From Methanobacteriota archaeon (GTDB lineage: Archaea > Halobacteriota > Methanosarcinia > Methanotrichales > Methanotrichaceae): a stretch of DNA of 41,114 nucleotides. The stretch is from NCBI GenBank assembly GCA_029553285.1, contig JAKPCO010000075.1, positions 1 to 41,114 on the forward strand, written 5' to 3'. Below are positions 23,495 through 32,651 of the stretch, in pieces. Within the stretch, counting starts at the first letter, position 1. Every line of letters starts with the position of its first letter. Position numbers and translations under genes: made by a program. Below the pieces are notes generated by a model that worked only from the letters and a program-made list of their open reading frames with translations, was not told where the DNA came from and ran no database searches.

Positions 23495-24847
23495 ATGGCT
23501 GATACCTTTCCAGCCGAGCCCTTCAATGGTCTCCAGTTGGAATACTCTGTCTCTGGAGCGTCACTCGGATCCCCGAGGGACGAACCCGGGTTCACGTTCT
23601 ACAGGAGTATTGAGGGTACCCTGACTGGAGATACGCTGACTGTCTCGGGCGTTGCCACAGCAGATGGTGGCTGGGGTGCGACCATCGATGTGGAGGTCAA
23701 CGTCGAAGGACAGGAACCAGGAAGATTTCACCAGGAGAAGTTTCCGAAGAACGGTTTGGCAGAGGATCCCATGCGCCAGCCCTTCTCAGTGACAGTTCCA
23801 GTTCCACCAGACGCTAAGTCCGCAAGCTTCAGGATATCGCTCGAGGGAAGCTACAACGCAGGGTCCAGAGGTGTTGTGGTGGAAGGCAATCTGGGTCTAC
23901 CCGCAGGCACCGGGCCATCCGAACCTGTCGGAGAAGAGCAAAAGCCAAAACCACCTGCTGAAATTGATACATGCTGTGAAGGTTGTGAACATGTAGGTGA
24001 GGATTCTGGAGCCAGATTCTCGGGATTGAGTGGTGAAGTTTCTATTCGGCCTCACAACAACGAACGCGCATGGAGAGGCGCCGGTCTTAAATCGATAATT
24101 AACTGGTGCGATCATATCCGGACTGGTGAAGAGAGCAGTGCTATAATATCATTCAATGATATGACTACGTTTACGATGAAACCCGAAACCGAGATAATTG
24201 TTGATCCTCCACAAGAAAGACAGAGCAAGTTGTCTCTTGTTACGGGCAAGATCTGGATGAATCTCAAGAAGATGTGGAAAGACGGCACTATGGAAGTGCA
24301 GATGAGCCAGGCTGTGGCCGGGATAAAAGGCACGACAATCGTCTGTGAGGAGACCGGATCCTCTTCTGTACTGAAGGTTCTGGAAGGACAGGCCAGCTTC
24401 AGATCGAGGTCCACCGGAGAAGAACGATTGGTCGATGCAGGGGAGATGATGATCGCCACGACTGAGGGGCTTTCAGAACCACAGCCGTTTGATATCGAGT
24501 CTGAAAATGAAAGCTGGAAAGAATACTCACCAACCGAAGAGAGGCCTTCATCCCCTGAAGGTTGGGATTTGACCGGCGTCTGGACCAGTGAAGATGGCGG
24601 AAAATACTATATCCGCCAGATTGGGTCGACCATCTGGTGGTATGGCGAAAGCGATCCTGGGTCGCCAATCTGGTCCAATGTCATGCATGGAACTATCAAC
24701 GGCGACACGATAGATGCAGAATGGGCCGACGTGCCGAAGGGGCGTGTGATGGGGTATGGCATACTGACACTTCATATCGATTCGAGCAACAGGATCACGG
24801 CCAGCTCGAAGACAGGGGGTTTCGGTGGGTCTGTATGGACGAGATGA
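23495..24847 (+). CDS. FecR-domain surface protein; signal peptide lies upstream in frame without a normal start
   Basis: 450 residues from ATG 23495. A beta-sandwich N-terminal domain (about 1-130) is followed by a Pro-rich linker and a CCEGC motif, a FecR domain (about 165-310: A-R-F-S-G-L-S-G-E-V, W-C-D-H-I-R-T-G, A-V-A-G-I-K-G-T), and a C-terminal beta-rich domain with G-V-W-T-S-E-D-G-G-K-Y-Y-I-R-Q-I-G. The same frame upstream (about 23435-23494) reads C-L-P-F-R-L-F-V-L-I-V-L-A-S-I-S-A-A, an excellent signal peptide. It has no in-frame ATG, GTG or TTG after a TGA at 23402. A GGAGG sits at 23405-23409. So the true start is either non-standard (ATT 23411 or ATC 23417) or one base is missing. 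Likely an extracellular ligand or polymer-binding protein. Confidence 0.75.
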   Translation: MADTFPAEPFNGLQLEYSVSGASLGSPRDEPGFTFYRSIEGTLTGDTLTVSGVATADGGWGATIDVEVNVEGQEPGRFHQEKFPKNGLAEDPMRQPFSVTVPVPPDAKSASFRISLEGSYNAGSRGVVVEGNLGLPAGTGPSEPVGEEQKPKPPAEIDTCCEGCEHVGEDSGARFSGLSGEVSIRPHNNERAWRGAGLKSIINWCDHIRTGEESSAIISFNDMTTFTMKPETEIIVDPPQERQSKLSLVTGKIWMNLKKMWKDGTMEVQMSQAVAGIKGTTIVCEETGSSSVLKVLEGQASFRSRSTGEERLVDAGEMMIATTEGLSEPQPFDIESENESWKEYSPTEERPSSPEGWDLTGVWTSEDGGKYYIRQIGSTIWWYGESDPGSPIWSNVMHGTINGDTIDAEWADVPKGRVMGYGILTLHIDSSNRITASSKTGGFGGSVWTR

Positions 24848-25335
24848 GCCCAGGGGCTTTTCCTTTTTAATTTGACGCAGCAGAGATGTTGCGCTTCTCA
24901 GTAAGAGGATTGCCGAGACGAGAGCAGTAGATGGCGATATTAATGAAGATCCAACACGCCTGGTATCAGTATTTGCGGGCTCGCCAGCGCAGCTCAGCGG
25001 TCGCCTCGTTGCTCCCACTGGTGTACCTTCGAACCGCACTCTGCGAACGGCCAGTTAACACCCCTCGCTCCAGCCTCGCTGTAAACCTCTATGACCCCGC
25101 GCATGTCCATGAACTCGCTTGTCGATCCCAGCGCATCACCTATTGCAATGCCTTTTGTCATCTCGATCGCTTATGCAATGCACTTCATCGATACTGAGTC
25201 GCTCGATCAGCATTTATGCCTTTGGAGGTCTGGTAAGATTGTGCCGGAGACCACGATCGGCGTTCGAATTTTAAAAGAGACGTAAAAAGTTCAGCAAAGA
25301 TAACGCCAGGACAAAATTACTGAGCACTGGTGCCT
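24848..25335. other. Intergenic region with gene debris
   Basis: This ~490-base gap holds the ADP-ribosylglycohydrolase fragment at 24994-25161. The other parts have no convincing gene. Confidence 0.5.
24994..25161 (-). pseudogene. N-terminal fragment of an ADP-ribosylglycohydrolase
   Basis: The minus strand from ATG 25161 reads M-T-K-G-I-A-I-G-D-A-L-G-S-T-S-E-F, then V-N-W-P-F-A-E-C-G-S-K-V-H-Q-W-E. The G-D-A-L-G-xxx-E-F opening is the hallmark of the ADP-ribosylglycohydrolase (DraG/ARH) family. Active members continue W-x-x-G-x-x-T-D-D-T, but here the frame goes to Q-R-G-D-R and stops at 24994. Only about 55 of roughly 300 residues remain. Confidence 0.6.
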
Positions 25336-25773
25336 CTACTTCTTCTCATGCACCTCGCACGTCCCGATCTGGCATGCCCTGCATACCTCCCTCTTCTCAT
25401 CGAGCTCCCTGGTGGCGGTTGCGAGGACGCTCGCGTTCACGAGATTCGCCGCGAGGAACATCGCAGCAGCGATCTCCTCATCGCTTATCCCCATCCGCGA
25501 TGCGACGCGAATGTGCATCTCCAGGCAGTGGCTGCATCTTATGGCAGCGCTGACAGCGATGGATATCAGCTCGATCGTCTTCATGTCGAGCTTTGAGCTG
25601 CGCACGATCGCGTTGTTGTGAAGGACCTTTGTCACGAGAAGCTCCGGGCTGTCCTTCATGAAGTGAAATATGTAGGGCACCTCTCCGTAGAGCTTCTCGA
25701 TCGTCTTTATCATATCCTCAGCAGATCTCTGAACACCCTTCTCGAGTATTTCCTTCAGCTCGTCCTCAAGCAT
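25336..25773 (-). CDS. Carboxymuconolactone decarboxylase-family (AhpD-like) protein at the end of the MCR-activation operon
   Basis: 145 residues from ATG 25773, which lies 4 bases after the mmp7 stop; the ORF extends upstream but overlaps mmp7. The core has C-S-H-C-L-E-M-H (CxxCxxxH) at about residue 80, the thiol redox motif of AhpD-like proteins, and I-S-D-E-E-I-A-A-A-M. The C-terminal tail carries three more cysteines (C-R-A-C-Q-I-G-T-C), unusual for the family and suited to metal or disulphide binding. Position suggests a redox accessory for MCR activation or oxygen protection (inference). Confidence 0.85.
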   Translation of the reverse strand: MLEDELKEILEKGVQRSAEDMIKTIEKLYGEVPYIFHFMKDSPELLVTKVLHNNAIVRSSKLDMKTIELISIAVSAAIRCSHCLEMHIRVASRMGISDEEIAAAMFLAANLVNASVLATATRELDEKREVCRACQIGTCEVHEKK

Positions 25774-25777
25774 ATCC

Positions 25778-26701
25778 CTAAAACACCATCCCCGTCTCGG
25801 ACTCCGGAAGAATCCTGACAAGCGTGTAGTTTTTCATCTTCGATGGCACTATTTTCGCGATCTCTTTGAGCGTGACGCCCTCATCAAACCGCACAGCCCC
25901 TATGGCCTCGTGATAATCCTCATATGGAAGCTTTATTCTGCATCCATTGAGGTTCAAGGCGATCGGGAGCGGTGAGTAAGACCTCTCGATATCAGGAACC
26001 TGCTCGCGAACCGCGTCCATGACTCTCGGAGGAGACGTCGTCAGCGGATCCTTCTCTATATCTGCACGCATCTTGTCAAGAGCTCTGCCCACCGCAGCGA
26101 CGATCCTGTCAAGGTTTCCTATCTCTGTTGCCTTCTTCGACCGGTGAGCAATCCTTCCCACAGATGAGACGTACTCGAAGGCGTATGGCATCTCCCCCTT
26201 CGGGATCTCAGGCCCGCCTGTGACCACCACGGGGATGTTTATGCCCTTGTACAGCTCCTCCTTCTTGATTATGCACTTTGCGAAGTTACCGAAGATGAAG
26301 ACTGCAGCATCATGCTCGTTTATCAGAGCTGTCTCGTACTCGTTTATCTGGGCTATCTCGCGCCCGACCCCCCGTGCCAGGCCGATCATGTTGCTCTTCG
26401 CTCCATTCCGCCTCAGGTATTCAGCGATATCACATGCTGTGTGCGGCAGGTGGTGTATCGCGAGGGTCGGGGTCACCACGGCAACCTCTGTTCCGGCAAG
26501 CGGCGCCCGGGTGAGCTCTCCGCGAAGCTCCTTTGTGAGATCCTCCAGGATCCTGAGATCCTCAGCAGGTACTAGCAGTAGCAGTATCACCTCGCTCTGA
26601 GTGACGTTCTTCTGCAGAAGGTAGCCGCCCAGGTCCTCGACAAGCTCTATGACCAGGTCGTGCTTGTAGACGCCGCCGGTAAACATCACAGGCTCAAGCA
26701 T
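25778..26701 (-). CDS. mmp7: Methanogenesis marker protein 7
   Basis: 307 residues matching the methanogenesis marker 7 pattern: M-F-T-G-G-V-Y-K-H at the start, E-H-D-A-A-V-F-I-F-G-N-F in the middle, V-V-T-G-G-P-E-I and a C-terminal Y-T-L-V-R-I-L-P-E-S. Marker 7 and marker 17 are found with McrC, Mmp3 and the ATPase A2 in the complex that reductively activates MCR. It overlaps mmp17 by 8 bases and is followed closely by the AhpD-like gene. Cytoplasmic; no membrane segment. Confidence 0.9.
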   Translation of the reverse strand: MLEPVMFTGGVYKHDLVIELVEDLGGYLLQKNVTQSEVILLLLVPAEDLRILEDLTKELRGELTRAPLAGTEVAVVTPTLAIHHLPHTACDIAEYLRRNGAKSNMIGLARGVGREIAQINEYETALINEHDAAVFIFGNFAKCIIKKEELYKGINIPVVVTGGPEIPKGEMPYAFEYVSSVGRIAHRSKKATEIGNLDRIVAAVGRALDKMRADIEKDPLTTSPPRVMDAVREQVPDIERSYSPLPIALNLNGCRIKLPYEDYHEAIGAVRFDEGVTLKEIAKIVPSKMKNYTLVRILPESETGMVF

Positions 26702-27263
26702 TCTCCATACCCCTCAGTTTCTCCCTGACCTCCTCGATCAGCTCCGGTGTTATCGTCTCCTCAGAGGCGATAAAGAGGAAGGAGTCCTCGGTCATCTCGT
26801 TCCTTCTGTTTCTGAAGCCTTCAGGCGCTATTCTTATCAGAGCATCGGTGAGGTCCCTTCTGAACTCCGCGTCCACATCTGTCACAATCAGATCAGCCGG
26901 GCTCACATCTGAAGATACCGTGAGGAGGTCCCTGTCCGGCTGCTCCACCTTGTCGCGCCCGTACTTCTCCCAGAGGACCCTGAGCATATCGGCGAGATGC
27001 TCCTCCTCGTTCACCTTTACCTGATATCCCTCCTGGGTCCTGACGACATCTGCAACATCGCCAACACGCAGTGGTGGAAGCGAGCCGCGCAGCAGGCCAT
27101 GGACGGCGAAATAGGGTCTTTCCATATCTATGTAAACGTAAAGCCTGCCTATGGATCTGACCAGGCCGAGGTCCTGGAGTATGTCGAGTATGATCTCGCG
27201 GTACTTCGCAGCGCCGAACTCCTCTCCCGGAGCCTCCACCTTGTAGACCTCGAGAGGATCCAT
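26694..27263 (-). CDS. mmp17: Methanogenesis marker protein 17
   Basis: 189 residues from the ATG at 27263 (M-D-P-L-E-V-Y-K-V-E), two bases from the mmp15 stop. The longer frame to 27326 would intrude into mmp15. It has the two-part alpha/beta pattern of marker 17 with P-D-R-D-L-L-T-V and F-L-F-I-A-S-E-E at the expected places. With Mmp7 it forms part of the MCR activation complex (family knowledge). It overlaps mmp7 by 8 bases, so it is translationally coupled. Confidence 0.9.
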   Translation of the reverse strand: MDPLEVYKVEAPGEEFGAAKYREIILDILQDLGLVRSIGRLYVYIDMERPYFAVHGLLRGSLPPLRVGDVADVVRTQEGYQVKVNEEEHLADMLRVLWEKYGRDKVEQPDRDLLTVSSDVSPADLIVTDVDAEFRRDLTDALIRIAPEGFRNRRNEMTEDSFLFIASEETITPELIEEVREKLRGMENA

Positions 27264-27264
27264 A

Positions 27265-28491
27265 TCAGACCTCCAGCATGCCGGAGACGAGCAGCGCAGC
27301 GCCGACAGCGCCGATGTACTGGGCATGGTTCGGAACGATGATCTCTATTCCCAGAAGATCCTCCATCGCTTTTGGGAGGCCCTCAATGAGGGATGTGCCG
27401 CCGACCATGATCACTGGCTGCTTCACCTCCACCTCCTGGAGCTGCTGCTCAAAGACCTGCTCTGCGACGCTGTGGCAGGCAGCCATCGCGACATCCTCCG
27501 GCCGAGCGCCCTTCGAGAGGCTGTTTACGAGGCTCTGTGTGCCGAAGACTATGCAGTAGCTGTTCATCGGTACGCTCTTGTACGATCCCCTGAGCGCGAG
27601 CTTGCCCAGATCTGTTATGTTCACGCCCAGCCTCCTAGCGGTGAGCTCCAGGAACCTGCCGGATGCGCCGGCGCATATTCCGCCCATCGTGAAGCTCCCG
27701 GGCACGCCGTCCTGCACGGATATCGCCTTGTTATCCATCCCGCCTATGTCTATCACAGTGGCAGGCCCCTTCTGGGCATTCGCCAGGAAGACAGCACCCT
27801 TGGAGTTCACGGTGATCTCCTCCTGGATCAGCTTTGCATCGAAGTGCTTGCCGACGAGGAATCTGCCGTAGCCGGTGACGCCTATGCCCTGGATCTCCTC
27901 GCGCTTCACCCCAGACTCCTGGAGAGCCTGCTGGAATGCCTCCTCCGCGCTCTTTATGACCTCTGTCGTTGGAACCCAGCCTCTGCCGATGATCTGATTG
28001 TCGCGCATTATCACTGCCTTTGTGGTGGTCGAGCCGGAGTCTATCCCGGCTGTGAGCCCTGTCTGCCGCTCCCTGGCGAGCAATCCTCTCATTCTGGCCG
28101 TCGTCACCAGAGCCTCCATTCTCGTCAGCAGTGTCTCTGCTGTTGTCCTCTCTGTGAACGAGTAGCTCAATACCGGGAGTCTCGAATGCTCATGGATGTA
28201 GCGCCTCACCTCGCCCCGGATGATGGCGCCCTCAGCGCATCTGAAACAGGTTGCCACGAACACGGCGTCAGCCAGATCTGGATTCTCCACCAGCCTGGTC
28301 GCCCTCGCCATGATCAGGTTGAGGTCTCCGCTCGGAACCGATACGCCGAAACGCTTCTCAACATCCATCACATCCTCGAGTGAGACCTCGGGCGAGATCA
28401 TCTTCGCGCCAACGATCTCAGCCGCCCTCTCAAGCTCCCTCTGGATTCCGCTGTACTCAGCGCCGCATGAAAGCTGGGCTATTCTGATCAT
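27265..28491 (-). CDS. mmp15: Methanogenesis marker protein 15 (BadF/HgdC-type ATPase)
   Basis: 408 residues. An N-terminal ~140-residue domain with C-F-R-C (82-85) precedes an ASKHA ATPase fold: phosphate-1 motif [12 protein letters not shown] (149-160), then [10 protein letters not shown], and C-A-G-A-S-G-R-F, the cluster-ligand region of 2-hydroxyacyl-CoA dehydratase activators. Such activators couple ATP hydrolysis to low-potential electron transfer, which suits reduction of MCR's Ni(II) cofactor; that specific role is inference. The start overlaps the mmp5 stop by 4 bases (ATGA). Confidence 0.92.
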   Translation of the reverse strand: MIRIAQLSCGAEYSGIQRELERAAEIVGAKMISPEVSLEDVMDVEKRFGVSVPSGDLNLIMARATRLVENPDLADAVFVATCFRCAEGAIIRGEVRRYIHEHSRLPVLSYSFTERTTAETLLTRMEALVTTARMRGLLARERQTGLTAGIDSGSTTTKAVIMRDNQIIGRGWVPTTEVIKSAEEAFQQALQESGVKREEIQGIGVTGYGRFLVGKHFDAKLIQEEITVNSKGAVFLANAQKGPATVIDIGGMDNKAISVQDGVPGSFTMGGICAGASGRFLELTARRLGVNITDLGKLALRGSYKSVPMNSYCIVFGTQSLVNSLSKGARPEDVAMAACHSVAEQVFEQQLQEVEVKQPVIMVGGTSLIEGLPKAMEDLLGIEIIVPNHAQYIGAVGAALLVSGMLEV

Positions 28492-28925
28492 TTCAGCCCC
28501 TCCAGGAACATCCTGATCTCATGAACGAAGCGCCTGGCCTCTCCATCGTCCCTCGGGTACTTCAGCTCTATGAAAGGTATGCCCTTGATCTTTATCAGCA
28601 GCCTGGTGAGCTCATTCGTCCTGGCGCATCCGCTGCACCCCACGAGACAGTTGTTATCCTCAACTATTATCGCGGCCTCTGCCTCCTCTATCATCGGACC
28701 TATCAGCGACATCCGCCCGCGAACACCTGAGGGCACATCGACCGCTGCATATTTCAGCCCCTTCTTCGGGTCCTCTGGTGTGATGTTTAGCGGAGGGGAT
28801 TCGAGGCTCGGCGTGTCTATCTTCTTTCTGATCTCGTTCGCCATGACCAGGGGAGTGTGCCCCATTCTGTCGACGAGATCCGCGAGTATCGTGCTTGTGG
28901 GGGGGTAGACAATGACTTTGACCAT
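28488..28925 (-). CDS. mmp5: Methanogenesis marker protein 5
   Basis: 145 residues. The start [14 protein letters not shown] and the cysteine segment [12 protein letters not shown] are characteristic of marker 5. The CxxxCxxC arrangement could hold an Fe-S cluster. The gene is embedded between mmp6 (10-base gap) and mmp15 (4-base overlap). No biochemical role is established to my knowledge. Confidence 0.9.
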   Translation of the reverse strand: MVKVIVYPPTSTILADLVDRMGHTPLVMANEIRKKIDTPSLESPPLNITPEDPKKGLKYAAVDVPSGVRGRMSLIGPMIEEAEAAIIVEDNNCLVGCSGCARTNELTRLLIKIKGIPFIELKYPRDDGEARRFVHEIRMFLEGLK

Positions 28926-28934
28926 CAGGATACC

Positions 28935-29360
28935 TCAGGCAAACTCATCCTTAATAATCTCTACAAGTCTTTCCATGCTCACCGGCACCCTCTCAGGGGC
29001 AGCCTCTGGCAGGGGCTCGTTCCTGCTCTCCGCCTCGAGAGCCCTAGATATCATTGGAAGCATCTTCGACTCGCATTCCAGCATGAAGAAGCCAGGCCTC
29101 GGCCCTCCGCCACGGTGCCCGCGGCATCTTCTCGGATCTCCCGGTGGGAACCCACGGTCCTTGATGAATATCCCGTTCGGATCCATGGCTCTTATCTCCC
29201 TGACGAGATCGTCGATCTCGTCCTTTTCGCCGTTTATGATCACTCCGAAGCAGGTCTCCTTCACATGGACGTCGCGCTTGGATCCGTAGATGTGCATGGC
29301 GATGTCAGAGGGGAGGATCTCAGACTCCGGAGATGTTATCACGTACTTCGTAACTCTCAT
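28935..29360 (-). CDS. mmp6: Methanogenesis marker protein 6
   Basis: 141 residues beginning M-R-V-T-K-Y-V-I-T-S-P-E, with E-T-C-F-G-V-I-I-N-G and the Gly/Arg/Pro stretch P-P-G-D-P-R-R-C-R-G-H-R-G-G-G-P-R-P-G-F-F typical of marker 6. Its start overlaps the mmp3 stop by 4 bases, showing translational coupling. In several methanogens the marker 3 and marker 6 genes are neighbours, as here. Confidence 0.9.
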   Translation of the reverse strand: MRVTKYVITSPESEILPSDIAMHIYGSKRDVHVKETCFGVIINGEKDEIDDLVREIRAMDPNGIFIKDRGFPPGDPRRCRGHRGGGPRPGFFMLECESKMLPMISRALEAESRNEPLPEAAPERVPVSMERLVEIIKDEFA

Positions 29361-30886
29361 CTCTTCTCCTCCATTACATACACGATCTCCCCCTCCTTCA
29401 CATCCCTGAGCTTGTCAAGATCTATAACCCTGCCGATGATGTTCGTGCCCTCGAACTTCTCTCCGGAGGGGCCGTACCTCCTGTCCTCGACGAACTTCAC
29501 GCCAATCAATCCAGTCCTCTTCGCCACCTGGTTCGTGACGCCTATCGATCCCGCAGGCACAAGACCTGTGGGCTTGTTCTCAGGCAGCAGCTCCTTGTAT
29601 CTGAGCGCGTCGATCACCGGCTTGAAGAGAACCGTGTTCTCATAAACAAAAAATACCGGAAGAGGTCCCACCGGCCGCTCCTTGAGCCCGACAACATGCC
29701 TGAAATAGTCAAGGGTCTTCGGGGCCAGATCGTCGTAGAGCTCTATCCTCACCAGCCTGGATGACTGTATCGCCTTCAGGGAGACCTTACCGGCCTTCAG
29801 AACCTCCATGGTTGTGGGCGGGTTCTGCTCGATGACGACCGCGTCATCTCCGGAGTATCCATCAACTGATGGCTCTATACCCCTGGTCCTGGCAAGCTCC
29901 ACCGCCTCTCTGAGCGGCATGCCCAGCACCATGAACCTCTCAGGTCTGACCTTTGCTGTGAGCCGCTGGCCGGGGGATGCAAGCTTGAGGAGGTCCAGAC
30001 CTGCAGTTACCCTTCCAACGACAGAGTGACTCGGATTGGATGTTCTGTCGGCCTTGTAGATGAATATGTGGCCCAGCCCTCTCCCGGAAGTCCTCACCGT
30101 AACCGCGCCCTCAAGCCGTGGCTCCCTGTGCTCGAACTCTATCGGCTCGCCCTTGAGGACATGCGAGGAGATGTATGAGCTCGATACCGCATCCACCTTC
30201 AGAGCTCCATCCTTCGTCGCTGCAAGGAAGAACTCCGCCCCCCTGGGAGCGTCCTGGATGAGATCGACCTCGAACCTGGAGTAGATCTCCATACCCTCAG
30301 CGAGAGGAAACGACATGTCGGATGTGACAAGCTTCTCGGTCAGATCCTCCCACTCGACGATCGGCTCCACTTTGAGTATGCGGTCGTTCTTATCCAGCCT
30401 GTCGAGTATGTTCTTCCCGCCGACAACCCTCGCGAGGATTCCCCTGCTCTCAGACGGCACACCGTAGACCGCGGAATGCCTGCGCTTGATGAAGATCAGC
30501 TGGGATTTCTCGCTTTCGAAGCCGCTGGCGCCGAGGAGCACATCGAACCTGCTGTACTCGTATGCGCCCCTCCCAGGAGATATCGATGATGGGAAGTTTC
30601 CAAACGCAACAGCGCCTGAATCAGACCATCTCCCCTCCAGGCCCTCTATACTCTCGACCGCCTCATGCCACGCATCCTTCAGGCCCGTATCCAGGAGATC
30701 GATCCTCACTCTCCCCTTCGTCGTGACAAGCCAGTAGGAGTCTGTGGCCCTCGCCTTCTCTCCGCGCCCTTTTATTATGCCGATCACAGCCCCTGGCGAT
30801 AGAGTGGAGTTCGCGGCCTCCAGCGCATCGCCCAGGGTGGCCCCATCTCTCAGAGATATCTCCGAACCATCTACTCTAACCCTCAT
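29357..30886 (-). CDS. mmp3: Methanogenesis marker protein 3
   Basis: 509 residues from the ATG beginning M-R-V-R-V-D-G (30886); a longer in-frame start at 30916 would leave only 4 bases to atwA. The N-terminal 50 residues look like a ubiquitin/ThiS-type domain (L-R-D-G-A-T-L-G-D-A-L). The C-terminal part contains cyclophilin-like segments (L-Y-D-D-L-A-P-K-T-L-D-Y-F; F-F-V-Y-E-N-T-V-L-F). Marker 3 (UPF0288) co-purifies with the MCR activation complex. It lies between atwA and mmp6 in the operon. Confidence 0.92.
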   Translation of the reverse strand: MRVRVDGSEISLRDGATLGDALEAANSTLSPGAVIGIIKGRGEKARATDSYWLVTTKGRVRIDLLDTGLKDAWHEAVESIEGLEGRWSDSGAVAFGNFPSSISPGRGAYEYSRFDVLLGASGFESEKSQLIFIKRRHSAVYGVPSESRGILARVVGGKNILDRLDKNDRILKVEPIVEWEDLTEKLVTSDMSFPLAEGMEIYSRFEVDLIQDAPRGAEFFLAATKDGALKVDAVSSSYISSHVLKGEPIEFEHREPRLEGAVTVRTSGRGLGHIFIYKADRTSNPSHSVVGRVTAGLDLLKLASPGQRLTAKVRPERFMVLGMPLREAVELARTRGIEPSVDGYSGDDAVVIEQNPPTTMEVLKAGKVSLKAIQSSRLVRIELYDDLAPKTLDYFRHVVGLKERPVGPLPVFFVYENTVLFKPVIDALRYKELLPENKPTGLVPAGSIGVTNQVAKRTGLIGVKFVEDRRYGPSGEKFEGTNIIGRVIDLDKLRDVKEGEIVYVMEEKR

Positions 30887-30920
30887 ACGCCTCCTTGCCG
30901 CCGGGAAGCCCGGCAATAGA

Positions 30921-32537
30921 TCAGCTCCCCAGCATCTCGCGCTCCTCCTCTTCTGTGAGCAGCTTCAGGACATCTGCCGGAGCGCCGATGGTTACTACTC
31001 TCCCATTCCTCATAAGCATAGCGCGATCGCAGACATTGCTGACGAAGTCCATGTCATGGCTCACTATGACGAACGTCTCCTCCAGCTCCTCCCTCGCGCT
31101 GAGGATCGACTTGCTCACCTCTATCTTCGTTATCGGATCCATCGTGCCTGTGGGCTCATCAAGAACAACTATCCTGGGCTCTTTTATGAGGACCTGAGCC
31201 ATGGCGACCCTGTGCCGCTCGCCCTCGCTCAGCTCATCAGGATATTTGTTCAGAATCATCTCGGCCTCATCCTCTGTGAATCCGACGGTCGTTAGCGTGT
31301 GAATCGCCTTCCTCTCGCCCAGCTCATACGGAAGCGAGAGCCCTATAGCCTCTGTCAGGTTCTCTATGACAGTTCTGTACGGGTAGAGCGTATACTCCTG
31401 GTGCAGGACACCGATATACTTCGTGGCCCTGCCGCGGCCATCTGCTCCGAGCAGCGTCATATCCACCCATTCATCTCCGACCCTGACAAACGCGAACCCG
31501 CTCGTCGGGGTTATGAGCCCGCTGATTATCTTCGAGAGCGTGGTCTTTCCGCCGCCGCTGACGCCCACTATGCCGAATATCTCCCTCTCATAGACCTCGA
31601 AGGATACGTTATCCACTGCCTTGACAACACCACGATCTATGCTGATGTATCTCTTGGAGAGGTTTACGGCTCTGATTATGGGCTCGCCAACAGCGACCGG
31701 CTCCCTCTTCCCGACCTCTCCTGCCATGGCGATGAACTGGTCCGCTATCTTCCTGGGATCGCCTATTGCCTGAATCTTCCCGTGATCGAGAAGTATTGCC
31801 CTGTCAGCCAGATCCACCATGACATCCTGCCAGTGGCTGGTGATGACCATGGTCATCTTGAAGTCCCTGACAGCTCTTTTTATGGAGTCGTGGACAAGAG
31901 CTGCGGTCGCCGGATCCAGGGTTCCTGTCGGCTCATCCGCGAGGAGGAGCATCGGCGATTTTGCGAGCTGTCTTGCCAGCACAACTCTCTGCTTCTCGCC
32001 GCCGCTGAGCTCCCTTGCCACATGCATCATCCTGTGCGAGAGGTTGACCTCATCAAGGAGATCAGCTGCCCTGTGAACGCTTATCGTCTCTCCAGTGTCC
32101 TCCACAGCCCTCATGACGTTCACGATCACCCTCTCATCGCCGTAAAGGGCGAACGTCCTCTGGAGCATTATGGCGATCCGCCTGGCAACGGCTCTCCTGA
32201 GAGGATCGTTTATCCCCAGCTTTGCGAAATCTGCCTCAGCAGCTTTAAAAGTGCCACCGCATCTGCACTGACCGCCCACCCTGCTCGGCGGCTCGACGTA
32301 TCCACATCTATCGCAGATTGCGATGTGATAAACAACACTTCCACTTATGTCTGGAAATACCTCAACCCCTCTCAGGACGTGCATCAGAACGCTCTTGCCC
32401 GCGCCGCTCCTGCCCAGGATCCCTACAGACTCACCCTCCTCGATCTCGAGATTCACATTGCTCAGGACCTCAAGATCACCGAACCGAACTGTCAGATCCT
32501 TGATCTCTATAAAAGGTGCCAAAGTATCAATCCCCAT
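30921..32537 (-). CDS. atwA: MCR activation ATPase, component A2
   Basis: 538-residue tandem ABC ATPase without membrane domains. The first half has Walker A G-R-S-G-A-G-K-S (42-49), a zinc-binding insertion (C-D-R-C at 75-78, C-R-C at 91-93) that marks component A2, a signature L-S-G-G-E-K-Q and D-E-P-T-G-T-L-D. The second half has G-V-S-G-G-G-K-T-T, L-S-E-G-E-R-H and D-E-P-T-G-T-M-D. AtwA supplies ATP hydrolysis for reductive activation of MCR to Ni(I). It is first in the operon that continues through the marker genes. The promoter at 32581-32603 carries a motif shared with the fmdE-like gene. Confidence 0.95.
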   Translation of the reverse strand: MGIDTLAPFIEIKDLTVRFGDLEVLSNVNLEIEEGESVGILGRSGAGKSVLMHVLRGVEVFPDISGSVVYHIAICDRCGYVEPPSRVGGQCRCGGTFKAAEADFAKLGINDPLRRAVARRIAIMLQRTFALYGDERVIVNVMRAVEDTGETISVHRAADLLDEVNLSHRMMHVARELSGGEKQRVVLARQLAKSPMLLLADEPTGTLDPATAALVHDSIKRAVRDFKMTMVITSHWQDVMVDLADRAILLDHGKIQAIGDPRKIADQFIAMAGEVGKREPVAVGEPIIRAVNLSKRYISIDRGVVKAVDNVSFEVYEREIFGIVGVSGGGKTTLSKIISGLITPTSGFAFVRVGDEWVDMTLLGADGRGRATKYIGVLHQEYTLYPYRTVIENLTEAIGLSLPYELGERKAIHTLTTVGFTEDEAEMILNKYPDELSEGERHRVAMAQVLIKEPRIVVLDEPTGTMDPITKIEVSKSILSAREELEETFVIVSHDMDFVSNVCDRAMLMRNGRVVTIGAPADVLKLLTEEEEREMLGS

Positions 32538-32580
32538 GGTGATTTATAAGATTGCATTCGGTCTCCAGGACTGAATCATA

Positions 32581-32603
32581 CTTAAGTTTATTGTTAACAA
32601 TTG
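32581..32603 (-). promoter_or_regulatory. Promoter element of the atwA operon (shared motif)
   Basis: On the minus strand CAATTGTTAA (32603-32594) is followed after 7 bases by CTTAAG-TA, a plausible TATA box about 45 bases upstream of the atwA ATG. The same CAATTGTTAA-N7-CTTAA arrangement occurs at 39339-39360 before the fmdE-like gene. ATTGTTAACAAT (32590-32601) is also a perfect palindrome. Confidence 0.5.
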
Positions 32604-32651
32604 CATTCTCCATGGCACGATTCCAGAGGCGGGCGCTGGGCTGGAGATGCA

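Noticed and set aside
27325-28383. Long plus-strand frame of 352 codons
   Set aside because: It lies antisense to mmp15 and has biased, Leu/His/Arg-rich composition with no motifs; mmp15 is certain.
31299-32549. Long plus-strand frame of 416 codons
   Set aside because: It is antisense to atwA, whose ABC motifs are complete; a shadow caused by codon bias.
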